Under the pieces are notes generated by a model. It searched no databases. It was not told the origin of the DNA and saw only the letters and a program-made list of their open reading frames with translations. A DNA stretch of 14,091 nucleotides from positions 1 through 14,091 of the forward strand of contig WFRC01000302.1 in NCBI GenBank assembly GCA_015486685.1. Reading direction: 5' to 3'. The stretch is from Caldifarciminota bacterium (GTDB lineage: Bacteria; Hydrothermota; UBA3072; WFRC01). The translations under genes and the position numbers were made by a program. Below, piece after piece: positions 1-5,137 of the stretch; within the stretch, counting starts at the first letter, position 1, and each line of letters starts with the position of its first letter.

Positions 1-14
1 AACGCTTATTTTAT

Positions 15-77
15 CCAACATCTAACATCCAATATCTTCTATCTCCTCACGCTTTACGCCTCACGCTTCACGTTCTT
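15..77. repeat. Degenerate heptamer array (nine 7-base units)
   Basis: Read in steps of seven on the plus strand the units are CCAACAT, CTAACAT, CCAATAT, CTTCTAT, CTCCTCA, CGCTTTA, CGCCTCA, CGCTTCA and CGTTCTT. Neighbouring units differ by one to three bases and no unit breaks the phase. On the minus strand the two sub-families read ATRTTRG and TRARGCG. The period is not a multiple of three and there is no open frame, so this is not protein repeat coding. It looks like slippage-grown, then diverged, intergenic repeat DNA. Confidence 0.65.
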
Positions 78-128
78 TTCTCTTTCGTTTTTCACGAACC
101 ACCACCACGAACACATTTGTTAATCCTT

Positions 129-156
129 TACCCATTCACTCATCTACCCATTCACT
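129..156. repeat. Direct repeat of a 12-mer, 16-base period
   Basis: TACCCATTCACT occurs at 129-140 and again, identical, at 145-156. A related string, CATTCACCCACTATC, follows at 299-313. It belongs to the same G-poor repeat lexicon as the flanking arrays. Confidence 0.6.
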
Positions 157-181
157 ATTTACGCCTTACGAACTTTCTTCC

Positions 182-226
182 AACCAATTAGACTAATCGG
201 ACTAATCAGACCAATCAGACTATTTC
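182..226. repeat. Degenerate nonamer array (five 9-base units)
   Basis: Read in steps of nine the units are AACCAATTA, GACTAATCG, GACTAATCA, GACCAATCA and GACTATTTC. The middle three match GACYAATCR exactly in phase; the outer two are decayed. Confidence 0.65.
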
Positions 227-242
227 TTTCTCAACCTTTTTT

Positions 243-287
243 AACTCAATAAACTCTACTAACCCTATAAACTCAAGAAACCCATCT
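243..287. repeat. Second degenerate nonamer array (five 9-base units)
   Basis: Units are AACTCAATA, AACTCTACT, AACCCTATA, AACTCAAGA and AACCCATCT, all beginning AACYC. The words differ from those of the nonamer array at 182-226, so two separate expansions with the same period lie about 17 bases apart. A fading continuation may reach 314. Confidence 0.65.
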
Positions 288-335
288 ACTCGTTAACTCA
301 TTCACCCACTATCTTTTTTGAGTTTTTTAATTTTT

Positions 336-347
336 ATGACTGACCCC
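336..347 (-). repeat. 12-mer GGGGTCAGTCAT downstream of the minus operon
   Basis: The minus strand reads GGGGTCAGTCAT here, 36 bases past the last stop of the minus-strand operon. The same 12 bases occur on the plus strand at 13255-13266, eight bases past the stop of the last gene of the plus-strand ArsR operon. The orientation relative to transcription is the same in both. G-rich words of the GGGGTCAG type are often seen as dispersed REP-like elements, but no transposase of that kind lies in this window. Confidence 0.35.
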
Positions 348-382
348 GATGAAAAGTGGGTAAAGAATTTCATACTTTCACA

Positions 383-1240
383 CTATAATATTTTTTCCCA
401 GATTTCTGAAAATATAGGATAGTATTTCTCCCTGTTGTATTCAACAATTGTTTTTTTCTGAATAATACCTTCAATAAATGCTTTATCAAATGGGATTTTC
501 CCTAATATAGATATTCCTTCAGAATCGGCAAATTTCTCAATTTCAAGGCTCATTTCCTGATTTATATCATATTTATTTATAATAATACCGGGTTTTATTT
601 TGAATCCCTTGATTATCTGGAGAATGCGCTTTGCATCGTGTATCCCTGAAAGTGTCGGTTCAACAACCACTACTGCTTTATTTACCCCTGTTATTGACGA
701 TATTGTAGAGCACGCTACGCCCGGAGGTCCATCTATAATAATATATTTCGCATTTTTTTTAAGTGCCTGGTCTTTTGCACCCGCCCTTACAAAATTTACC
801 AGTTTACCTGAATTTTCCTGTGCTATACCTAATTTTGCATGAACAAACTTTCCGAACCTTGTCTTTGAAATATACCAGTATCCCTGAACCTGGTTCTCCA
901 TCTGAATGGCATTAACAGGACAAACCCTGCTGCACACCCCACACCCATCACATCGATAGTTATTGATTATAGTTTCATCCCCCAATGTATGGACAGCATC
1001 AAACCTGCATTTCTCTTCGCATATTCCACAATTAATGCAGACATCTTGATTTAAGACAGGAAATCTTCCCCCTGTAAATTCCATTTTCTTTTCAATCTCA
1101 GGGTCAAGGATAATATACATATCAGGTGCATCAACATCACAGTCAGCAATCACCTTGTCTTCTACTACACTGATAAGCCCACCTACAATGCTTGTTTTCC
1201 CTGTACCACCCTTTCCACTTACAACGACTATTTCTTCCAA
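383..1240 (-). CDS. MinD-family ATPase with two [4Fe-4S] sites (distal paralogue)
   Basis: A 285-residue P-loop ATPase of the Mrp/MinD/NBP35-like superfamily with an inserted bacterial ferredoxin domain. Visible: deviant Walker A GKGGTGKT at residues 9-16; first cluster motif C68, C71, C74, C78; second C97, C100, C103, C107 followed by Pro; Walker B-like IIIDGPPG near 167-174. It should be a cytosolic ATPase carrying two 4Fe-4S clusters, probably acting with its partner encoded just upstream, with which it shares the layout. The start is TTG at 1240, chosen because AGGAG (1249-1253) sits eight bases upstream and no better start fits. It overlaps the upstream gene by 13 bases, so the two are translationally coupled. 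Paired ATPases of this kind flank NifX-domain proteins in ORP-type operons of anaerobes; a role in Fe-S or Mo/Cu cofactor handling or in cell division is inference. Confidence 0.9.
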   Translation of the reverse strand: MEEIVVVSGKGGTGKTSIVGGLISVVEDKVIADCDVDAPDMYIILDPEIEKKMEFTGGRFPVLNQDVCINCGICEEKCRFDAVHTLGDETIINNYRCDGCGVCSRVCPVNAIQMENQVQGYWYISKTRFGKFVHAKLGIAQENSGKLVNFVRAGAKDQALKKNAKYIIIDGPPGVACSTISSITGVNKAVVVVEPTLSGIHDAKRILQIIKGFKIKPGIIINKYDINQEMSLEIEKFADSEGISILGKIPFDKAFIEGIIQKKTIVEYNREKYYPIFSEIWEKIL

Positions 1241-2061
1241 TTTTTTATCTCCTCATACATCCTTAAAAATTTCCCTTTCATCTCAGGCATTATTTCGATT
1301 AAAGGAACACCCTTTGCATATCCACCAGCCACCTTTCTATTAAATGGTATCTTCATAAGTAAAGGAATATGTTCCATCCGCAGAAAATTCTCCACACCCT
1401 CATCTCCAATGTCGCTTCGGTTGATTATTACACCAAACGGAAGCCCCAATTCTCTGACAACACCCGCCGCAAGTTCTAAATCTGATAAGCCAAAAGGCGT
1501 CGGCTCAGTTACAAGTATCACAAAATCACTTCCCTGTACAGATTCAATTACAGGGCAAGAAGTACCTGGCGGTGAATCTATTATTGTCAAATTCTGGTTG
1601 ACAAAATTCCTTTTAAGATATCTAACGATAGGGGTAGCCATTGCCTTCCCTAAATGTAGTCTGCCCATTGCAAACTTAATATTCCCTGCATTACCTGTTT
1701 CAATATCCCCTGTCGGATAAGATACTTCTTTAATTGCCTTTTGAGGGCAAAACATTGTGCAAGCACCACATCCATGGCAAAGGTCATTTATTACCATTAC
1801 ATTATCTTTCCCTACAAAAATTGCATTATACTCACAAACCTTAGCACAATCTCCGCAATAATCACATTTATCAAAATCTATTTCTGGAACAGGGATACCA
1901 AACAAATCCTTCTTCTCAATAACAGGATGCATAAATATATAGGCATTGGGTTCTTCTGTATCACAATCAATGAATGTTCCTCTATTTAAAGATAAGGAAA
2001 GAGAGACAGAAATTGTAGTTTTTCCTGTTCCCCCTTTCCCACTTGCTACTGCAATAATCAT
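1228..2061 (-). CDS. MinD-family ATPase with two [4Fe-4S] sites (proximal paralogue)
   Basis: A 277-residue paralogue of the ATPase that follows it. Walker A GKGGTGKT is at residues 8-15. The ferredoxin insert carries C66, C69, C72, C76 and C95, C98, C101, C105. A DSPPGTSCP segment forms the Walker B/switch region, where the downstream paralogue has DGPPG. The family binds ATP as a dimer, and tandem paralogues may form a heterodimer (inference). The start at 2061 begins the conserved beta strand MIIAVASGKGG, but no good Shine-Dalgarno is visible before it. With a 13-base gap from the NifX-domain gene upstream, its translation may depend on coupling. It overlaps the downstream paralogue by 13 bases. 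Confidence 0.9.
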   Translation of the reverse strand: MIIAVASGKGGTGKTTISVSLSLSLNRGTFIDCDTEEPNAYIFMHPVIEKKDLFGIPVPEIDFDKCDYCGDCAKVCEYNAIFVGKDNVMVINDLCHGCGACTMFCPQKAIKEVSYPTGDIETGNAGNIKFAMGRLHLGKAMATPIVRYLKRNFVNQNLTIIDSPPGTSCPVIESVQGSDFVILVTEPTPFGLSDLELAAGVVRELGLPFGVIINRSDIGDEGVENFLRMEHIPLLMKIPFNRKVAGGYAKGVPLIEIMPEMKGKFLRMYEEIKNWKK

Positions 2062-2074
2062 CGATGACTTGATT

Positions 2075-2614
2075 CTATAGTTTTTTTATTAATTCATCGA
2101 CCTTCTTTTTCAGGTCTTGAATCTCTGCCCTCAGCTGTGCCATCTCATCCGGGGGTGGAGTCCATTGCGGCGGGGGTGGTGGATATCCCCCTCCTGCTCC
2201 CCATCCTCTTCCATAACCCATTCCGTATCCGTATCCAGGACCTGGTGGAGGAGCATATCCAGGCGGTGGAGCATATGTGGGTTGCTGGGCACTTCCCAAT
2301 TCACCTTTTTTAAATTTCTCAATTGTTTCTGAAACTGTTCCACTTGCACCTGGTATCATTTGAATACCTGCAGAAGAAAGTGCCATAGACGCATTAGGCC
2401 CAAAATCACCTGAAATCACTGCCTGAACACCCTGTGATGCAATAAATTGAGCGGACTGGATGCCCGCACCACCTGCTGCGTTGACAGCAGAATTTGGAAA
2501 AGATTGAAATTCCATCGTTTCCGTATCTACAACAATAAAATATGCCGTTCTTCCGAATCTCGGGTCAACGGGTGCATTCAAATCTGTTCCTGACGATGTT
2601 ATACATATTTTCAT
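2075..2614 (-). CDS. NifX/NafY-type (ORP-like) cofactor-binding domain with Pro/Gly linker and coiled coil
   Basis: A 179-residue protein in three parts. Residues 1-106 are a dinitrogenase iron-molybdenum cofactor biosynthesis (NifX/NafY/NifB C-terminal) domain, recognised by VDPRFGRT followed by a VVD strand, and by GGAGIQSAQ and GDFGPNA. Residues 107-156 are a Pro/Gly/Tyr-rich linker with PPPGY repeats and a GYGRGWG patch. Residues 157-179 look like a coiled coil with leucine/isoleucine spacing. The family binds Fe-Mo or Mo-Cu sulfide clusters; ORP of Desulfovibrio, a Mo-Cu protein encoded with two MinD-like ATPases, is the closest known context. There are no nif structural genes here, so a nitrogenase role is not supported. 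AGGAG precedes the ATG. The linker and coiled coil are additions to the plain ~110-residue domain and suggest oligomerisation or a partner. Confidence 0.88.
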   Translation of the reverse strand: MKICITSSGTDLNAPVDPRFGRTAYFIVVDTETMEFQSFPNSAVNAAGGAGIQSAQFIASQGVQAVISGDFGPNASMALSSAGIQMIPGASGTVSETIEKFKKGELGSAQQPTYAPPPGYAPPPGPGYGYGMGYGRGWGAGGGYPPPPPQWTPPPDEMAQLRAEIQDLKKKVDELIKKL

Positions 2615-2630
2615 TTTTCATCTCCTTTTT

Positions 2631-2939
2631 TTATTTCTGCTCACTCTGAGGTTGTGGATTTATTGGTTGGCTCGGATAAGTAGGCGCACCATATCCATAT
2701 CCAAAATATGGATTATATGGATAATTGGCACCCCCGTAATAATAAGGAGAAGTTCCATAATATCCAGTTGCTCCCCATCTCCAACCTCTTGGCAACCAGG
2801 GATATGCCATGCAAAACGGATAGGGATTACCTCTCCCCCATCCTCTCCCGAAACCTCCTCCCCAACCTCTGCCAAATCCCCTGCCAAAACCTCCACCCCA
2901 ACCAAATCCATAATTCCAACTTCCATTGGGATACCACAT
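2631..2939 (-). CDS. Small Gly/Trp/Tyr/Pro-rich protein heading the ORP-like operon
   Basis: A 102-residue low-complexity protein. Residues 1-37 are GFGRGWGGG-type repeats rich in Gly, Trp, Phe and Arg. Residues 38-60 hold the only cysteine (C43, in PFCMAYPW). Residues 60-90 are Tyr/Gly/Pro-rich, followed by a polar PQPQSEQK tail. I see no signal peptide or transmembrane segment. The ATG at 2939 is chosen because AGGAGGTG (2945-2952) is ideally placed; an in-frame GTG at 2969 lies inside the palindrome near +1 and lacks a ribosome site. Gly-rich small proteins (for example DUF5320-like) commonly sit in NifX/MinD operons, but I do not recognise a family. Its GRGWG words recur in the linker of the next gene. 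Function unknown. Confidence 0.75.
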   Translation of the reverse strand: MWYPNGSWNYGFGWGGGFGRGFGRGWGGGFGRGWGRGNPYPFCMAYPWLPRGWRWGATGYYGTSPYYYGGANYPYNPYFGYGYGAPTYPSQPINPQPQSEQK

Positions 2940-2958
2940 AATATCACCTCCTTTTAAT

Positions 2959-2974
2959 GTTAGTTTCACCTAAC
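2959..2974 (-). promoter_or_regulatory. Palindromic operator at the ORP-like operon start
   Basis: The minus strand reads GTTAGGTGAAACTAAC: perfect 5-base arms GTTAG/CTAAC with a 6-base centre. It begins four bases past the -10 box and covers the expected transcription start, a classic repressor position. The TTAGGTnnnnCTAA shape resembles operators of metal-dependent DtxR/MntR-type regulators, which would suit a metal-cofactor operon. That regulator assignment is inference. Confidence 0.5.
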
Positions 2975-2977
2975 TTT

Positions 2978-3005
2978 TAAATAACATCAAAAATGAATTT
3001 GTCAA
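2978..3005 (-). promoter_or_regulatory. Sigma70-type promoter of the ORP-like operon
   Basis: On the minus strand the -35 is TTGACA (3000-3005, perfect), the spacer is 16 bases and the -10 is TATTTA (2978-2983). The predicted start is near 2971, about 30 bases before the first ATG. Desulfovibrio ORP operons are sigma54-dependent; no -24/-12 element is seen here. Confidence 0.65.
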
Positions 3006-3449
3006 GGGATAAAATGCATTTTTTTCATCCCCCCAAAAAATTTCATTGAGGCCTTCCACACCCCCAAAAATAATACCAGGGTAAGAAGAATAGAGAATGA
3101 AAAATGCTAAGATTGATCAAGATTGTTTAAAAAAAACTTGATTATGTAAAATTGGAGTTTATATTAGAGGGATATAAAAAAATATAGAAGCTGGTGAGAA
3201 AAAAGTTATGATAGAAAATAAAAAACCAGAGGACACAGACAAGCGAAAAAGAGTAAACACGAGTCACGGTCACTTATCATGTTCTTTATTATTTTATGTA
3301 AAAGGGGCTTCCCAACCCCGATAAGGGAAGGAATGGTGGAATATTAGAAAAATCTGGCATGACATGAGATATTTCCGCATTGTCTTTGGCGGTAAGCGTA
3401 TTTGCGGGAAATCTTTCCCCAATACCATATACAAGAAAAGGAGGTTTTA
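3006..3449. other. Divergent intergenic region with several inverted repeats
   Basis: It separates the minus ORP-like operon from the plus PIN-TRAM/isp operon. It holds an imperfect hairpin directly upstream of the minus -35 (GGGAT 3006-3010 / ATCCC 3027-3031, with an AAAATGCATTTT palindrome inside). Other inverted repeats are ATCAAG 3116-3121 / CTTGAT 3137-3142, TTTATAT 3158-3164 / ATATAAA 3172-3178, and CTTCCC 3308-3313 / GGGAAG 3325-3330. A 38-codon ATG frame (3208-3324) with a modest GGTGAG site ends inside the last hairpin; I do not call it a gene. A candidate plus-strand promoter is listed separately. No tRNA or known riboswitch is recognised. Confidence 0.5.
3138..3165 (+). promoter_or_regulatory. 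Candidate promoter of the PIN-TRAM/ispDF operon
   Basis: TTGATT (3138-3143), a 16-base spacer, then TATATT (3160-3165, five of six consensus bases). The 16-base spacing matches the other promoters in the window. It implies a start near 3172 and a leader of roughly 280 bases before the first gene. A nearer promoter cannot be excluded. Confidence 0.35.
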
Positions 3450-4001
3450 TTGTCAATGTTTTCGCAGATTATGTTTAGTAGAAAAAGATACTGGGCAATT
3501 CATTCATCGGCATTAAAAGGCGGACGGGTATCAAAAATTTTTGACCATCATCTTATAGAAGGTATACCGCTTATTTCAAAGCAAGAGTTAAACACCGCAT
3601 TAAAATCTCCAATGAAGAAGGTTGTTGAAAAAGAAGTAGAGGGTCTTAAAAAGTTTGGACTTATTATCTCCCCTTTTGAATTTATTTTGCTGTTGTCAAA
3701 GTATAAAGCCCGGGTAATTATAGATAAGGATAAAATAGAAAAAAGGCTAAAAATTAGAAATATAAAATATATAGATATTTCACAGATACTGAGTATATTG
3801 AGAAGGAACTATTCGCGCGGGGAAAAAATCAGAGCGAGGATAGTTTATAAAAATATAGGATATACGGATGACTGCACAAAGGTAATAGTTCAGGATGGAA
3901 CATTTAATGAGGATGATATTGTTGAATGCTGGACTACTCAGATATTAGATAGTCCATCAACCAGAACATTATTTTGTAAAATGAGCAGGGGAAATGGCTG
4001 A
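3450..4001 (+). CDS. Degenerate PIN-TRAM protein (YacL-like, catalytic acids lost)
   Basis: About 183 residues from TTG 3450, chosen because AGGAGG (3439-3444) lies five bases upstream, within the 4-8 base range of its neighbours; ATG 3456 is the alternative. The family is the PIN/TRAM (PilT N-terminus plus TRAM) proteins related to Bacillus YacL, normally encoded just before ispD-ispF as here. Residues 18-27 (HSSALKGGRV) align without gaps with the canonical DTSVIIDGRI, so the first catalytic Asp is His18 and the second Asp is Gly24. QEL (Glu46) keeps the acidic position. The distal AKLL and TND stretches align with residues 74-118, with the acids replaced by Pro75 and Lys93. The C-terminus (about 126-179, NIGYTDDCTKVIVQDG...) is a recognisable RNA-binding TRAM domain. 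The usual N-terminal membrane helices are absent. It probably binds RNA without nuclease activity. It overlaps ispD by 8 bases. Confidence 0.7.
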   Translation: MSMFSQIMFSRKRYWAIHSSALKGGRVSKIFDHHLIEGIPLISKQELNTALKSPMKKVVEKEVEGLKKFGLIISPFEFILLLSKYKARVIIDKDKIEKRLKIRNIKYIDISQILSILRRNYSRGEKIRARIVYKNIGYTDDCTKVIVQDGTFNEDDIVECWTTQILDSPSTRTLFCKMSRGNG

Positions 4002-4683
4002 TGTAATTATTGTTTCAGCAGGTAAAGGTATAAGAATGGGAAGTGTGGAAAAGCAATTTTTACCCCTGAGTGGCGTTCCTGTGTTTCTATATTCTGTAAA
4101 GACATTTGCCAGTCTGGGAGAAATAGAAAAGATTATCCTTGTCCTTCCTGAAAAAAAAATGAAATATATTGAACACTTAATACAAGAATTTGAGATAAAA
4201 AGGGATATAATAATAACAGCAGGCGGTGATGAAAGGCAGGATTCTGTTAAAGAGGGATTAAAGAATGTGGAAAGTGACATTGTCCTTATTCACGATGGTG
4301 TAAGACCCTTTGTGAGTCCCATCCTTATTCAAAAGATTATTGAAGATGTGGAGAGATATGGTGCGGTTATCCCTGCAATTCCTGTCCCCGATACAATAAA
4401 AAGGGTTGAAAAAAATCAGGTTGTTGCTACATTAAACAGGAATGAGATTTATGCCGTTCAAACACCTCAGGGATTTGAAAAAGAGATTATTCAAGAGGCT
4501 TATGAGTCTGCATATCGAGATGGTTTTTATGGCACGGATGATGCATTTTTGGTAGAGAGGTTGGGAATAGGAGTAAAAATAATAGAAGGAGAGCCTTTGA
4601 ACATAAAAATTACAAGGAAAGAAGACTTTTATCTGGCAGAAGCAATATTTAATATATTAAGGAAGAACTATGCGCATTGGTAA
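3994..4683 (+). CDS. ispD: 2-C-methyl-D-erythritol 4-phosphate cytidylyltransferase
   Basis: A 229-residue cytosolic enzyme that joins CTP and MEP to give CDP-methylerythritol, the third step of the MEP isoprenoid pathway. Seen: SAGKGIRMG (8-16) with Lys20 in KQF for CTP binding; GGDERQDSV (77-85); HDGVRPFV (100-107), where the family usually has HDGARPFV; PVPDTIK; TPQGF; TDDA; and NIKITRKED near the C-terminus for MEP binding. Length is normal for the family. The ATG at 3994 follows AGGGGA and overlaps the stop of the PIN-TRAM gene. It in turn overlaps ispF by 14 bases, so the three are coupled. Confidence 0.96.
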   Translation: MADVIIVSAGKGIRMGSVEKQFLPLSGVPVFLYSVKTFASLGEIEKIILVLPEKKMKYIEHLIQEFEIKRDIIITAGGDERQDSVKEGLKNVESDIVLIHDGVRPFVSPILIQKIIEDVERYGAVIPAIPVPDTIKRVEKNQVVATLNRNEIYAVQTPQGFEKEIIQEAYESAYRDGFYGTDDAFLVERLGIGVKIIEGEPLNIKITRKEDFYLAEAIFNILRKNYAHW

Positions 4684-5137
4684 TGGATTTGATATACATA
4701 CACTTAAAAAAGGGAGAAAGTTAATATTAGGGGGGATTGAAATTCCTTCTGAGAAGGGACTTATCGGTCACTCCGATGCAGATGTGGTTATGCATAGTGT
4801 TATAGACGCCATTCTGGGTGCAATGGCTCTGGGTGATATTGGGGAACACTTTCCTGATACAGATAAAAATATTGAGGGAATATCCAGCACAAAGATGTTG
4901 AAAAATGTTATGAAACTTTTTACAGGAAAAATTATTAATCTGGATGTGACAGTGGTATGTGAATATCCAAAACTCTCACCCTACAAAAAGGAAATGGCTA
5001 ATAATCTTGCATCAGTGCTTCAGATAGCACCTCATCAGATTTCAATAAAGGCAAAAACAATGGAAAAGATTGGAGAGATTGGTAAAGGAAATGCCATAAT
5101 GGCTTTTTCAACGGTATTAATCCAGGAGGGAAAATGA
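4670..5137 (+). CDS. ispF: 2-C-methyl-D-erythritol 2,4-cyclodiphosphate synthase
   Basis: A 155-residue enzyme that cyclises CDP-ME 2-phosphate to MEcPP with loss of CMP; the family is a trimer with active sites between subunits. The metal ligands Asp8, His10 and His42 are present in GFDIH and GHSDADVVMH, as are the GDIGEHFPDTD loop (55-65) and PKLSPY (100-105). The C-terminal signature is divergent: the usual KATTTE reads KAKTME (127-132) and the following GR..EGI reads GKGNAI. The N-terminal GHGYDVH-type motif reads GNGFDIH. The essential metal site is intact, so it is likely active. It overlaps ispD at its start, and its TGA overlaps the ATG of the next gene (ATGA). Confidence 0.95.
   Translation: MRIGNGFDIHTLKKGRKLILGGIEIPSEKGLIGHSDADVVMHSVIDAILGAMALGDIGEHFPDTDKNIEGISSTKMLKNVMKLFTGKIINLDVTVVCEYPKLSPYKKEMANNLASVLQIAPHQISIKAKTMEKIGEIGKGNAIMAFSTVLIQEGK

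Larger units (their letters stand above)
1..382. other. Gene-free G-poor spacer with cryptic repeats
   Basis: No credible gene is visible on either strand. The plus strand is strikingly short of G: I count 18 G in the first 300 bases, with C, A and T making up the rest. The bias comes from degenerate short-period repeats (listed separately) built from words such as CGCTTCA, ACCCATTCACT, GACTAATCA and AACTCAATA. The stretch lies 3' of the minus-strand operon that ends at 383. I see no clean hairpin plus T-run terminator on the minus strand here. The array may continue left of the window. Confidence 0.7.

Noticed and set aside
15..287. CRISPR array in the left spacer
   Set aside because: Units are 7 or 9 bases, degenerate and without spacers; no cas genes are nearby.
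2075..2614. Nitrogenase cofactor gene (nifX)
   Set aside because: No nif structural or nifENB genes, and the ATPase neighbours point to ORP-type operons instead.
2940..2969. Extended GTG start at 2969 for the Gly-rich protein
   Set aside because: It would start inside the palindrome around the predicted transcription start and lacks a Shine-Dalgarno, while ATG 2939 has a near-perfect one.
3208..3324. 38-codon ATG frame in the divergent intergenic region
   Set aside because: Only a modest ribosome site and no recognisable family; kept as a note under the possible leader.
3355..3376. TGGCATGACATGAGAT as a sigma54 (-24/-12) promoter, expected for ORP-type operons
   Set aside because: The TGGCA half is present but no TTGC-like -12 element follows at the right distance, and it points towards the PIN-TRAM gene, not the ORP-like operon.
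3364..3516. 50-codon frame overlapping the start of the PIN-TRAM gene, considered as its missing N-terminus by frameshift
   Set aside because: Its translation is Cys/Arg-rich without membrane helices and does not resemble the YacL N-terminus; the PIN alignment is already continuous in the main frame.
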